In this document: in pieces, positions 42,587-55,498 of the stretch
Layout: each line of letters starts with the position of its first letter
Numbering within the stretch: position 1 is the first letter of the stretch
Source of the DNA: Diphasiastrum complanatum
Lineage: Eukaryota; Streptophyta; Lycopodiopsida; Lycopodiales; Lycopodiaceae
Reading direction: 5' to 3'
NCBI GenBank assembly: GCA_029204225.1
Contig: CM055096.1
Span: 29,132,995 to 29,196,994 of the forward strand
DNA length: 64,000 nt
Program-made: the position numbers and the translations under genes
Notes under the pieces: model-generated
The model's input: only the letters and a program-made list of their open reading frames with translations
What the model was told of the DNA's origin: nothing
Database searches by the model: none

Positions 42587-45500
42587 CAAGTACAAGAGCA
42601 TTAACCATTGATCAAAAGCAAATCCTTTTTTAGCAAGTTTTTGTGCTAACAACTTTTGAGACTTGTAGAACTACTCACAAATTGTGTTATTTGCTTGTAG
42701 AAATTGTTGGAGTATGCAGTGCAATGTTACGGTAAGCCAAATGACAAAGTGTAAGTTTCTTTTTGTGTTAGAACAATATTGTTTTGGCTAATTTTGTAAT
42801 TGCATTTGTATATTGTGTGGATGCTCAATCCAAGCAAGCCAAAACTAGCTTTTCCTCCAATGAACATTGATTCAGATGAGGATGACACTCAAGAATGTGA
42901 CTTGGACGACTTTCAGATAATCTTGTCTTAATTTGATGTTCTTTGTGTTGTGCTCATATATTTGGTGTTTAATTCCAATAGGACACAGAAACTAATTTTA
43001 ATATCATTGTAGTGCTTTGCCTTGTTATGCAGAGGCAATAGCATGTGCACAAGCAAACATGCCAAATGACATTGTCTCTTTATCTGCACCATGCAATATG
43101 ATACTTCATTGCTTGTTCATGGATGATGAGAGCGATGAAAGCTTATAGAGACCACATGGCACTATATGTTCTCAGAAACATGTACTTGAGTTATTAGCAC
43201 CTTTTATGGCTACGATTTTTATTTTAATTATGACCTTATCCACATAAGGGCCCCAATTCTCATATAGTCACAATTAACCTATGGGTTGTTGAAAAGGAAA
43301 AAATCATCAATGACTTTGCTAAAAGATATGGACATTAAGAGCCAAAGAAAAAACAAAAAGCTACGATCGAACATGTTTGTCAAGAGTTGTGATATCTAAG
43401 AGATTGAAGAACAACTCAATGTAGGAAAAAAATATAGACAGTGGTAATGATGCAAGACTTCCAAACCTATTTATGAGAAGAGGATGGAAATTCGTAAAGG
43501 GTGCGACTACTAACTTACAAATAAACATTACGCGAGTTTTCCAAGAACAATAACATTACCTACAAAACCATAGCGAACAACATTAAAAATAAAAAATGTT
43601 TATAGATTCAATTTTGTAAATTCATGGCAACCTATGTTGGGCTGATGGGATAAACATGTTAATGTTCAACTCTTTTTTGGACTCCTAAAAATTGCATTAT
43701 ATTTAGCCTAATTATTTTCATAGACAACACTACAAGCTCGTATTTTTTTATAGCGAAAGCATGACTATCTTTCAAATGGCCCCTTTCGTTGTAATAGAAC
43801 ATAAAGCAATCATATGGCCTAGCCTTTTGCATATGAGAAAAAGAAGTAGAAAAACTTTGATAATCATTTCTAGCTTATATGATGTATCACTCTATTTTGA
43901 TTCAATAGATTCTAATACAACTCTATCACAAAATTTTGTATGCAATGATGGCTGCCTAGACTTTTTACCTCCATTTAGCATTTTTTTGAAAAATGTTGTT
44001 TATGAATCTTGCAATTTGATCATTTATTGGAGCTAGAAATTAAGATTCTTCGTTGTGTTCCTTCTTGCATACATTTTTGGAGTTAGAGTGTTTGTTGGTA
44101 GCTTGAATCACCATGCACGCTATGAAGTAATGCTTAATTGATTGTAGCTACAAATTCTACATATGTACATTGATAGAGATAAACATATCATCCTCTCTTT
44201 AACTCATGACATTTTTGTAGTTTCAATGGGACACTCATAGCACTTTATGGATAGACACTCCCATGACTAGATGCATTCTACCCAATGTGATCATTGCCAT
44301 GTAGGAGTATTTATGTGCCATAAATTCTTTGCTATAAATACATTGTATTAGAATCAATTAGTAAAGTCATGGATGTGACAAATACGTAGGAAATTGTGAA
44401 TGTCTTTAATTAGTATTGAATTGTACATGTGAATTAAGCTAATAAAGCTAAATTAGAATACACTTTCTGGATCTTTTTATGGATATATTCATGCATACAT
44501 ATCATGATAAAAAATGTAAGACATGCATACAAATACATCTATTTTAGAGAAAAAATGGTGTCTATCATTTGATACATAATCAAGCCCTTCATGCATAATT
44601 CCCAATATAGTATATATAGTTTAGCTAGTAATGAGATGCGCTAAGAGAGAATTCTTAAGGACATACATATTTTGGAAATGTTTATATTGTCTTATTGATG
44701 ACAAATAAATGTTTGATATGTTAGCGTGCTAGTTTACTATAAATGTTGCTTGTGGATCGTCTATGTTTACTATAAATGTCGTGAATAAGAAGGCCTAATT
44801 TCATGACTCATTATATGTATATATTAATTTTCTAGTGTTGTATTTAAATTGTTTCATATTTAATACATATTAGATTACCTCAAATCACATGTGAAAATGA
44901 TCTCACTAGAAAATAGTTGTGCCAGCAAATTGATCCAATTTATTTAATAAAAACAAGATTTTGTGACATATAAGATAAACAACAAATCTTATGGAGGCTT
45001 GGTTAGCTCATTGTCAATAGAGGCGTCTACAGTTTTGCGTGAACATGACATAGATCATCACATAAATTTTTTGTTCTACAAAATTATTAGGTTTTTTCTT
45101 TTTTAAGCTCTATTTTAGATTGTTTGAGTACATGATGAAGTTTTTTTATTTTTTTTTTCATTTTTTTAAGACAATTGTCAAGGAAAACACATACAAATCT
45201 TTCATTGATATTGCAATCAATCATTACATAAAATGCAATAGGATTTTATTTGGTTCTCTTTGTAGAAATGAAAGAGCTTTTTGTAGACATGTCAAGATCA
45301 ATGTCATAAAATTTTCATGATAACATTTTTCTATGGACATTGACAAGTGATTGCATAAAGTGTTGATGTTGATGTTTTCTTGGATATTATTAGATTCATA
45401 GTTTGGACTCTATATGAGTCAAGCTCACTAATATATATCTAAAATGGAATACAAACTCCATTCCCTTGTATGATGTGTTGGAATAAACGATCATCAAAGA

Positions 45501-46099
45501 CAAAATATGGAGTGATTATTGAGACTTAAAGTAGCAACAAAACATTGAGCCAAAGCTCGTGCAACCAATGACAACAATAATATGTAAATTTAAGTTGTAA
45601 ATTAGAGAAAATTTAGACACTTTCAATTTTACCATTATGGGTTTTCTAGATGTTGGGTTGTAGCAACCAATACTCTTGTTGATGATGTCAAAATGTTGTG
45701 TTTTGGATTATAATATAATATACGTGAAAAAGACGAGTCACTTTTATTTTATGATTTTTATGCTTTGAAATGTGCTTCATTCTATATTGTCAAGCGCACC
45801 TTTTGTAAAAATAGATTCTTTTGACTAAAATATAGAACTTGTATGAGAATGTGAGGGAGTAGTTTACTTTGTAATATAGGAAGATGTGTTAAAAGAGATC
45901 CTCAACTTTATTTTATTTTATTTGTTAATCTTGACAATTAATGAAATAACTTTTTTTAGTTTTTACAGTTTAAGTGTCTCATCAAGGCCCCATGTTAGAC
46001 GTCAATACCAAAAAATATTTGTGTACTCTTTTTTAGTTTCAATATGACACTTTTACTTTTTGCTTTGAATTACAAAAGTTCTCTTTGATTTCAATCATC
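42587..46099. other. Long AT-rich spacer without a recognised gene
   Basis: About 3.5 kb of AT-rich sequence with frames below 100 codons and no domain. A CACTACAAG word at 43728 could be a CACTA end but lacks the rest of the terminal repeat. It may be the eroded interior of the LTR element that begins at 42575. Confidence 0.4.
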
Positions 46100-46111
46100 T
46101 GGTATCAAAGC
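46100..46111 (+). other. Possible tRNA-Met primer-binding site
   Basis: TGGTATCAAAGC, one change from the consensus, followed by TTGGTGATC. It suggests an LTR ending near 46099, but the LTR itself and coding sequence are not recognisable. The following 1.3 kb shows no gene. Confidence 0.4.
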
Positions 46112-47477
46112 TTGGTGATCTTGGAAACAATAGAACTTGGTGTGGATCAATGGAGCATCCTAGAAAAATCAAAACACATTGATCGTTATGGATTAAGAAG
46201 AGCCGGAATGTTGCTATCAAGGGTTTCAAAGAGGTGAGTGTTGGCTGTTTCGCAAGTATCCCAATGCTCCCAACAAAAGATTTTTAATCATGGTTCTAAA
46301 ATTAGGATATGTGGTGCCATGAGGTGCAAGCAAATAGATTGGCAAAAAGATTTTGAATCAATGAGAATTGTTTAATCTGTAAGTCTAGCACTAATTCTTG
46401 CGACAAATATCAAAAAATATTCCCAGCAAAGGTTGAGCAATACCTTCGATACTTACCTGACACGACTGTGGAATCATGTATAAGCAAGTCAGTCATCACC
46501 CAACAAGCATTTTCTATCCAGATTGTGCCAAAGATGCAATGTTGTTAATTAGATTTTGACATGAAGTGCCAACATGTATGTAAACATTTATGTTTCTAAA
46601 TGTGCCAACTAGCCGAATCAAGTTTGCAAACTAGTGTATATGCTTTTGGGCATTGTTGCAAAATGTTGCAAAACACTTATAGTTATGTTAAAAAGCTTGT
46701 AAATTCAAGGACTTGCGTAAATATATAAAATGCAAACAGCTTCACACACTGTACTTTTGGAGATGGCCAATAGATTTTTGCCACCTAATTTGACAAGGGA
46801 CCAAATATATAAGCCAAAAGCTCTCTGCAATTTTTGTGCTCAAAACTCATTTGTAACATTCAAGCTTACAGTCACATCTTAGTGGTGCCAAATACAAGAA
46901 AATATCATTCTTTTCTAGCAAGAAAATCGGTAAGAGGTTCATATAGTTCTAACAAGCAATTCTAGGGTCCAATAAGCATTTAATAATCTTTGTTTTGACT
47001 ATACCTACACACATGGTAATAGTAATTATCTTGAATCTTGTCAATAAATGTTACTAATTGGATGAAGGAGAAGATTGGATAATTCCTAATCATCTCTTAG
47101 TGAGCCATCCTTTGATCATTAGCGAAGAGGATTATCAATCTCAAGAAATGAATAAGGACAAAATGTACTTTGGACCTCCACCACCCCACCATATATATAA
47201 TAAAACAAACACCATGATCAGAAATATCGAAGCATGATGGAAAATAGAAAAAATTTAAAATTTCATGATATGAACTTTACAAATCGATTCCATGATACGA
47301 ACTCTTACTTCAGTGTGGAGATTATGACAAGAACTGCAAATACACTATGTATGGCATATAGTACTACATAGCAACTAACTTCTTACAATCATTTCAAACA
47401 CGTCGAATGAATATTTAGATCAACTATGATTCACAATATTAATCAAGTCACTAATACACTACGAACCCATTCGTTAA

Positions 47478-48655
47478 CCGGTATGGAAACTAGCATAAAT
47501 TGCAACCAAACATACTCCAATTGACAGGAAGTGCATACGAAATATAAATGATTACGAAAAATGACATAGATGAAACGAACTGAAAATAGATAAAGACATA
47601 CCTATTTGTGAGTGCATATGCATGTAGCTGGAAAGCGAAGAAGTGCTAGTCATGAATGCTTCAATTGATTCTACTATGTTTGCCACTTTGCTTCTGTCCT
47701 TTGCCAGGAAATGAGGTAGACAATCGATCACTTAGGTAAATAGATGTTGTAGGGTTTGTATATCGCCAAAAAAGCCTAACAAAGGGCCACAAGCAAATGC
47801 CATACTTCACAGCCAGTATGAAAACATAGGCATAGATGGTGCACTGGCCACAAATAGATATCTCAGAAGGCCGCATATTTGATCCTAACCCAAGCAAGGT
47901 GGATAGGGCTAGATTTGAGCTCACAGACAAGGTTTACAATTAGATAGAATGCCACAAAACATAAGGTTCATGTGACACGTAAGAGTGCTTAAAATCTAAA
48001 CCCTAAAATTTACAATGATAACATTAAATCAAATTTTTCTATCTATATTTTTCTTGCTCTCTCTGTCTCTCACACACATCCTTCTCTTACTCTCACTCTC
48101 TCACAATCATAAATCACTAAGACACACATTTGTGCTTAACTACACAAAATATACAATACAAAGAAGATAGTACAAGAAAAAGCTACAAAGAAAGAAATCG
48201 TAGTTGCACATAACAAAACAAAAGAATCATACTTGGAATGAGACAAATGGAATTGATAGAGTTGAGAAGAAGTGCCAAAAGCCGATCTCCAACAATTTCT
48301 TGCAAAAATAAAAAATAAGAGAAACTTAGGAAAATGGCACGGCTTTGAGAATAGTCACAGATGTCGGATTTCGACATTTGTAAAATACGTCAAATTTCGA
48401 CGTCCACTTTGTGTTTTTTTCTTTTATGCACAGACAAGTGACATCATCAATCAAAAATTTGCAGTGTCTTGGAAATGAGATGTCGGATTCTTTATCGTCC
48501 GTCAAAATCTGACATCTGTAAAATTTTCCGGCAGAGTTTTTTTTTTTTATAATGTCGGATTCCGACGATATATATATGTGAGATTTCGACGGATTCTGAA
48601 ATTTTTTTGAATCTGTCGGAGCCTTGTTTTGGAAGTCGCACATTTTCTTGTTGTG
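47478..48655. mobile_element. Inverted, partial relative of the CACTA element
   Basis: This stretch is the reverse complement of parts of 40431-42095. 48655-47945 matches 40431-41100, and 47700-47478 matches about 41880-42095 (for example CATAGTAGAATCAATTGAAG). The middle parts differ. The outer end reads, reverse-complemented, CACAACAAGAAAATGTGCGA, close to the left end of the 40.4-kb element. The G-box array and the CACTACAAGAA end are missing, so the copy is truncated near 47478. Confidence 0.8.
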
Positions 48656-48717
48656 TGCAAAACCATGTGAAATCTGTGGAGAGACTACTCTAGAAGATAA
48701 ACCCAAGATATTTTTTT

Positions 48718-49070
48718 ATGGCAGTTAATGGATCAACATTGGATTGGTATTTCAATCAGATTGCTCAAAAATACAATGATTGGAAAATAGTGAAACCAGA
48801 TTTATCATCGTATTCAAGCCACATAAGTTTCTTGAAGATCCAATTCTTTTGCTCATCAAGATCAAGATGGGAAAAAGAAAAAATGTCAAAGATTACATTG
48901 AACAAGTCAAATATCTCCACACTAAATGTAATCCAATGTTGGCTCCAGATCATGCAATGATTACACAATTTTTAGCCGATTTACTGAAAAGCATCAATGT
49001 GAACTCAAACAAAGGGAGCAATACAAAAAGTTGTAGGAGACTATGGAGATCCAGTACGAGAGGAGAATGA
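48718..49070 (+). pseudogene. Ty3/gypsy-type Gag fragment
   Basis: Two overlapping frames give LDWYFNQIAQKYNDW followed by ETRFIIVFKPHKFLEDPILLLIKIKMGKRKNVKDYIEQVKYLHTKC and HAMITQFLADLLK. The spacing of 'W...W..F...F', then a 'Y...F..L...C' helix, is that of retrotransposon Gag. A frameshift lies near 48785. It has no knuckle, protease or pol behind it. It lies just outside the inverted CACTA copy. Confidence 0.55.
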
Positions 49071-50040
49071 AGGACCATATGATAAATCAGACTATGTTTC
49101 CATACCTTATACATCAGACTAACTCTTCGAATATGCTAGCATTTACGTCTTCAAATGTAACAACATAGTTGATGTTGGATCAGATGAAAAAGATGAATAA
49201 ACAACATCAATTATAGATGGAGTAGTTTCTGTACTTTTCACACGTGGGAGGACATCTCAAACAATGTGAATGATCTCCTAAGATGTGTGTGATTGCACAT
49301 AGATCTATCGTGCATAGATACAAGCATACTAGCTCAAAATCTAAGGCAAGAGCACTGTACACATGCATCTATCACAAACCATTCATCACACATAATGAGA
49401 GGCAAATTTGGTTGAAAAAAACTAAGTATAAAATTGGCTTGCTCTCGAGATCTGTCATCAAAAAACTAAGTGTAGGCTCAATGTCACTCTCACTCATAGT
49501 AGCTCGAGATCCATGAAGAGTGGTAATGGAGTGCAATGATTGGACCTCTCTAACATAACCTCTTACTTTGATTGGACCACCTACATGCTGCCTCTTACAA
49601 TGATTGGATCATTTGGGCGCATTTTACAATGTGATTGGTCCAAATTGACAAATGAAATCAAGAGGTGATGATTGGACCCTTTGACTTTTGCCACCACATA
49701 GGGTGCATCACTCATCAAACCTAAACTTGACCTGTGTAAGCAACCTAAGTAGCTTGAGTTACATCACAATTGAATTTTGGCCTAATCATGACAAAACATG
49801 TGTACTTGACCATTTGCTCTAAAGCCAAAATTGGCCCTATCACCTAGTGACACCAAGATGCTTGACTAGCAATCTTTATGATACCCCTAAACTCAACAAT
49901 ATAAACTAACTATTTTACACATGCGGAAACATGCTCCACACATGTGAAATGTACTCACAAACATAAAACATAAAATCACCAAGATAGATTTTTGACTATT
50001 TTTCACACTCCTCAAAAACTAGCTTGGTAAGGTACTAGAT
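49071..50040. other. Spacer without a recognised gene
   Basis: AT-rich with short frames. No domain or repeat is recognised. It separates a gypsy Gag piece from a copia RNase H. Confidence 0.35.
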
Positions 50041-50064
50041 CAACCAAGGAGTTTGTGAAACTTT

Positions 50065-50570
50065 TTGAGTGGATCCTTCGGTATGCATGGGAAGTTAAAA
50101 ACCAGCAAAAGGATCAATCATAGTAGCACCCTCACCATATCCATGATAAGATCTCTTAAGTCCACATCTGGATTTACATTCTTCTTCAACGGCGGTCCTA
50201 TCTCATGGAACAGTCGTAAGCAAACATCTATCGCTCTTTCATCTACAAAAGAAGAATACATAGCTGCTTCTCAATCTATTAAAGAAGCATTTTGGTAGAA
50301 AAATTTATTGTCAGAAACTAGTTTGTATCAATACAGCCCAACAATTATATTTTGTGATAATCAAAGTGCTATTGCCTTATCAGCCAACCCTAGATTTCAA
50401 TCTAGGAGTAAGCACATTGAAATTCGATATCACTACATCAGGGGCAAGGTTCTCAACAAGGAGGTAAGCTTAACGTACTGTAGAACGTAGGACATGGTTG
50501 CAAATATATTCATGAAGGCATTAAGTGTTAATGCACACAACAAGTTTTGTGCATTGCTTAGTCTGAAGAT
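50065..50570 (+). pseudogene. Ty1/copia RNase H fragment
   Basis: It reads TSGFTFFFNGGPISWNSRKQTSIALSSTKEEYIAASQSIKEAFW, a TAG where relatives have Leu or Trp codons, then TIIFCDNQSAIALSANPRFQSRSKHIEIRYHYIRGKV, a TAG after CRT, and MVANIFMKALS. The order is that of copia RNase H. The catalytic CDN and E positions look conserved. A polypurine tract follows at 50591, so this is the 3' end of a plus-strand element whose 5' part is lost. Confidence 0.92.
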
Positions 50571-50590
50571 CAAGGCATTCATGGATCCAG

Positions 50591-50601
50591 TTAAGGGGGG
50601 G
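50591..50601 (+). other. Polypurine tract before an LTR
   Basis: TTAAGGGGGGG is followed by TGTTAGATTTATC at 50602, the normal start of a plant copia LTR. Confidence 0.8.
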
Positions 50602-51782
50602 TGTTAGATTTATCTCCTTTAATCTCTTAAATCCTATGTTAATCTGCCTCCATTTGTGCTGTTGTATTTTACTTGTGTTGTCGCACAGTCTGCATATTTA
50701 CATGTAAAATAAGACAAGCGAATAAAACACGACTGTCTGCATAAATACAAGTAAATTTCACAGGCGAAAAAAAGGTGAAAAAGGCGAAACTGCCCTACAA
50801 ATGCCAAAGGTGCCCTAATGGAAAAGCAAAGGTACCCTGTGTATCGATTTTTAAGGCATTTGTCAGGGTGTCGCATATTTTGCATTTTCACCAACGTTAA
50901 TTTTAGTGAAGGTTGACGTCGCGGCCTTCTCATGCTCATCCCATGCACTGTGCAATCAGATTTGACAACGATAGTAGCCACCCACAATCTCCCATAGACA
51001 GCACATACACTTTTGTACGTTATTTATCTGCACACCTATAAAAATTATTTATATATTAAACACCATTTACATATTCAGTGTATGAACAGAAAACGTATCA
51101 AAATGACATCAGGATAGAAGAGAGAGAACGAAACATCAATGATAATCAGAGATAGACATCATTGATGCTTTCGCGCATTGATTCTTTCTTCCAAATGTAT
51201 TGTCAGTAATAGGTTTATCACCTTTACAGATTGTGTGATTATCTTTGTAAAGCACGCGGTTACCACTATTGTTTTGTGCTCACCTGCATTATTGACCTAT
51301 ATACTTCGTTATACTTAATCTGATTACAGTTCCTTTTGTTCTGCGTTCAGATTTGTGTCAATATTGCAATGCTTTTCTACATTCTATCTGACTTTCTTAT
51401 TACTTAATCTGGTAGTCTGCTCTTCACGACTGATTATTAGTCTAGCTTGTGGCGACTAATTCGCGACTGATTATCATTTTAGCTCTTCGCAAATAATTCG
51501 CGACTAATAATTTGTCTAGTTGTTCATGACAAATTATCTTTCTGATGTTTTGATGCTTAATGTTTGGCTACGTAATCAGATCGAACGTGATTTCTATCAC
51601 TAATGTTCTATTCGAGTCTGATAGACGTAGTCATGCTTAAGGAAAGAGTGAGATAGCTTATTCCGCTGAGCACGAACATTTGTCATTCGAGTTCATTTCT
51701 TTTCGAGTTTCGAGTTCGCTTCATTTCGTGTTCGTTTCTTTTCGAGTTATTTTCGTTTCACCCCCTCTTTCCTGAAACACAA
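50602..51782 (+). repeat. Copia 3' LTR (start clear, end uncertain)
   Basis: It begins TGTTAGATTT after the polypurine tract. Near 51430-51540 it contains TCGCGACTGATTATCA and AATTCGCGACTAATAAT repeats that resemble the TCGCGAATT words in the copia C LTRs. The right boundary is not certain because a minus-strand primer site of another element lies at 51783. No gene lies inside. Confidence 0.6.
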
Positions 51783-51794
51783 GCTCTAATACCA
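51783..51794 (-). other. tRNA-Met primer-binding site of a minus-strand LTR element
   Basis: The minus strand reads TGGTATTAGAGC followed by TTGTGTTTCAGG. The LTR would start at 51797 (minus-strand end ...AATCCTTCA). Its other end is not found and no gag lies downstream on the minus strand. Confidence 0.6.
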
Positions 51795-51796
51795 CG

Positions 51797-53700
51797 TGAA
51801 GGATTTCAGATGAATGATAATTCAATACATAAAAAGATCTTGGGATACAAAAGAAGCTACTCTACTCACCAATGTAGAAAAATCAGCATCTACACACAAA
51901 ATGAGATGCAAAATCTAATATAACTTGATCAAACATGAATCAAAAGATAAAGTACTGTTGCTGTCCGTACAAAATCAGCAAGCTACTATATTTCACACGT
52001 GCATGCAATCACAAGTATAGTGCACCAATGGATAGTAGAACCCAAAAAAACCATGTATAAGCATGAAATGAGATAGAGAAAGAGAGAAGATCTGTCTCTC
52101 CACGAGTTACATCCTTTTATAACATGTCCAAAGCCTATTTGGCCACTTAGCTTTCCCACCAAAATGTAAACCCTACTATTTTTGGGTTTAGATTCAAAGT
52201 ACTCAACATTCAAATTTGAATATGCTCAAACTCGACTTCTAACTTTTCCCCACTTTCAAAAAGTGTTTATTCAAATGAAATTTAGACTAATGAACTTTCA
52301 AAAGTGAAACTCTAAGTCTAAAACAAAGTTGGCCTCAATTTGCCAAATATAAAAATGTAGCAAATATGACTAAACTAGTTGAATCTTTCACACTTGATTG
52401 GTTTCATGTGAATGAATACCAAAATGAAGCTGTATCAGGTCCCTTTTCATGATCAATAAAACTTGATTGACTTGAATTTTCTCCATGAGTATTGCAAAAA
52501 AAACAACTTGATCATACAATGTCAACAACTTGCCAACAATGGGATTCTAGGTATTGAACATTGCATTACAAGCAATATATTGAGAAATTCAATATTGTTC
52601 AAGATAACTTCAAAAGCCTTAACTTGATCATACTTAGCAACAATAACTTAGCTCAAACATGAGATGAGATAAGTAAGATAAGATAAGAATGCACTTCATT
52701 GATGCTCTTTTACCCTTACTTAGGTCTTCAAGAGACACCGTTTAACTCTGCCAGCTTAACCGTGTTATTTTCATACAGCTTCACTATTACATATGGATCG
52801 TTCCAGCTCTTGGTGTTAATGAATCACTTGGAGATCAACCTCATGATCTTTTATAAGGATATCAAAGCTTTTGTTCATGACAATATTTTCAAATATGAAC
52901 TTCCAAAAATATTCGCTCTTAATCATTTGAGTAAGATCACACAAGACCTTATCAAATCTCATTTCACTAGTCATATTGAAAACAATGTCATAAAACAAAA
53001 GATAGGTGTTATGATTTTAATCAAAATCTAGATAGATGGCATAAAGATAAGTATCAAAACTACTCCTTAATACCATCTTGAGTCCATTGAAATACTCAAC
53101 AGGTTCACAAACCAACTCCTCCTTGCTTTGAGAAAAGTGCACCTCGAGTTGCTCCATGTAGTCTTCTTCCACCAATTTGTTGCCAACTACCCTTCGCTAA
53201 TAAGATCCAAGCCTTGGATCTTCCCAAGAACCACTCATCTTGTCACTTTCTTTATACCATTCCCAGTTAATGATTGCATCATAAAAGGAAGAAGAAACCA
53301 CGTTTTGAACATTAGAATTCATGATTAGAATAATATTGGTGTCTTCATCTACTTGATGATATATGAAACTCGAAAAAAAATCTTTCTATCCATAGATGAA
53401 CGAGTCTAATCAAAGATTTGGGAGATATATAGTATGATAATGATTCATTCTCATTATCATTTACAATGTCATCAAACATAAGACACTCTACTTTGTATTG
53501 TACCAAAGAAATAAATGGTGTTCTTGGACATACTCTTCAAAAAACCAAAAACAACAAACATTCAAGATCTACTCCTTTAACTTGTAGCACCATCACATTT
53601 TCAAAACTTAACTGAATCAAATGAAAAAGACATTTTGTGAATGTGATATAAAGAGTACTAATCACTTAATGTTGATGCATAATCAAAAAGCCACATAATA
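51797..53700. other. Spacer, probably partly LTR sequence
   Basis: No gene is recognised. The left part may be the LTR that ends at 51797 on the minus strand. Reading frames of 60-110 codons at 52.7-53.3 kb show no domain. Confidence 0.35.
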
Positions 53701-53862
53701 AATTTATGTCATATTAAAACATTAAAGCATATTCCAATACATTGACTGGAATGAATTTGGGTCATATCAAAACATTAAAGCATATTCCAATACATTGACT
53801 GGAATGAATTTGGGTCATATCAAAACATTAAAGCATATTCCAATACATTGACTCCATAACAT
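53701..53862. repeat. 53-bp tandem repeat, three units
   Basis: CATTAAAGCATATTCCAATA recurs at 53720, 53773 and 53826, giving a 53-bp period. The second and third units are almost identical, including TTGACTGGAATGAATTTGGG, so the duplication is recent. No gene is involved. Confidence 0.95.
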
Positions 53863-54043
53863 AAAACAAAGCTATCTCAAAGATCACGACAATCTTTGAC
53901 TAAGCAAAATAAGAATTCAATTGTTAAAAAACAATAAAAGTTCAAAGTAAAAGCATAATTCAAATGTTAAAAAATAATAATTAAAATAGATTGCACTCTA
54001 AATTTTTATTATAAATAAGTTTTCCTTTTTAAACTATACACTA

Positions 54044-54498
54044 CTCTCCACACGGCTCCTCTTATTTTTAGCACCCTACGCACGTGTCAGGGTGGGCCAG
54101 GCAGGGAGGTTTTTTTTTTTTTTTAAACTGCTTGCCCTGGTGGCACGTGTTGGGCACCAGGGTTTACCCCATAAGCAAATCTTTGAGATAAACCAGTACC
54201 TATATATAACTAAACCCACCTACTTAGTCACATGTGTGCAGGTGGGTGTGAAGCTGCCCAGTGCCACCTGCCCGGTTCCCGGTGCCACCTGGGCCTGCCC
54301 GGCCTGCCTGGCGCCACCCACTTGGCGCCAGTGCCCCTGCCCGACGCCACCTGGGCACTGCCTGCCCCCTGGCGCACCCACCTGCGCCTTTTTGGCCAGC
54401 CCCTGGCAGGCGCACCCGCCTGCGCCTTTTTGGCCAGCCCCTGGCTGGCGCACCCTAGCGCGTTAGGGTGCTACAATTATGTGGAGCCCTCTCCACAC
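54044..54498. mobile_element. Mutator-like MITE with 10-bp target duplication (element 54054-54488)
   Basis: CTCTCCACAC occurs directly at 54044-54053 and 54489-54498. Between the copies a 435-bp element starts GGCTCCTCTTATTTTTAGCA and ends, reverse-complemented, GGCTCCACATAATTGTAGCA. Both ends then share CCCTA(A)CGC, giving inverted repeats of about 33 bp. A 9-11-bp target duplication is typical of Mutator-like elements. The interior (54240-54460) is strikingly GC-rich and contains a 38-bp tandem repeat at 54372, 54410 and 54448. A captured host fragment (Pack-MULE) is possible. The Pro/Ala-rich frames across it have no domain. Confidence 0.9.
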
Positions 54499-55498
54499 AA
54501 TGTAATAGGTATTCTTCATGAGGAGGCTACTGGTAGTAGCCAGCTGAGGATGATGCTACCTGTGGTAGCAAGCTGAGCTGACCGACTACAAGAAAATATT
54601 TTGACCAACCACAACATGCCATGAGTATGTTTTTTTACTTTCACAACTACTACGACCTGTTAGTTCTGCGCATATGATCATGGTATTCAGTGCTCAAGAA
54701 AAGCGACAAACTATAGGAATGGAACCGGCAAGTTTTCTCAAAAACTCGCATCATAAAATGTCTGATGGTTGTTTATACAAGCTAATGTACGTAAAAGTCT
54801 TCAAAAAACTGACAAGTTTGATAAAATGCAAATTTTTTAAGGCTAAAGCAAATGAGGTTTCTCGAGCATTTACAGTATTTCATCACTTGGGGACAAAGCA
54901 AGAAAAAAAAAAAAAAACCCAACACCCCAAAATACATACCATGCACCATTTTCATACCCCACGAATACCAAGCGCCTAAAGACTTTCAACATTGTACGTT
55001 ATCGTTATCCATACTCCCCTCCCGAGGCGTCTCCCTCAGGTTCGGGATTGAGCCAGCTTTAATATCCAATGACAGGTTGACAGCATATAAATATTCTAAC
55101 AAGGCTCAGGCCCGGTTCTGCTTCGGCACAGGCTAGGTTTCACCTTGGTGCCGTGGCCGGTAAGCAACGTGTCGGTGCTAGAGAGAAAGCGCGAGACGTT
55201 CTTAGGAGCACACCATACCTCGAAGCCCCCCCTCCGTTAGATCTGCTAATCGACGTTCAGATATCGTCACGTTTAGATTAAAAACCATCGAGATAAGTCC
55301 GAGTATTAACACTGCCACGCGGCAAGATCCGAGTGATTATACCGTGTCTCTGAGCCGCGTCGAAGAGGCGCAGCGAAAGAGGGCGATTGATTGCACTGAT
55401 TGGTGTAGATATCTCCACCGTTGGATTGCCTAGTAAACGTTAGGATTCAGCTATCGATTTACAGAGTAGACCATTGAAAAAGCGCCAGGTGGTGATGT
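54499..55498. other. Spacer and promoter of the ABF-like gene
   Basis: The left half is AT-rich. From about 55000 the sequence becomes GC-balanced, with ACGTGTC at about 55168 and several CpG-containing words. No gene is seen. The shift probably marks the promoter region. Confidence 0.45.

Noticed and set aside
42042-42611. Frames with repeated HVDVGF or RRPRG units
   Set aside because: They translate the CACGTG/GACGTC subterminal repeats of the CACTA element.
43728-43740. CACTACAAG word as the second end of the inverted CACTA copy
   Set aside because: Only the first nine bases fit. The GATTTTCGAC part of the terminal repeat is absent, and the sequence that follows does not match the family. 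A CAA/CAA flank match is short enough to be chance.
47456-47470. CACTACGAACCC as the truncated end of the same copy
   Set aside because: Beyond CACTACGAA it does not match the terminal repeat, so I left the boundary as an open truncation near 47478.
54220-54576. Pro/Ala/Cys-rich frames on both strands in the GC-rich MITE
   Set aside because: They result from GC-rich repeats with open frames in every direction. A captured exon remains possible but no domain is visible.
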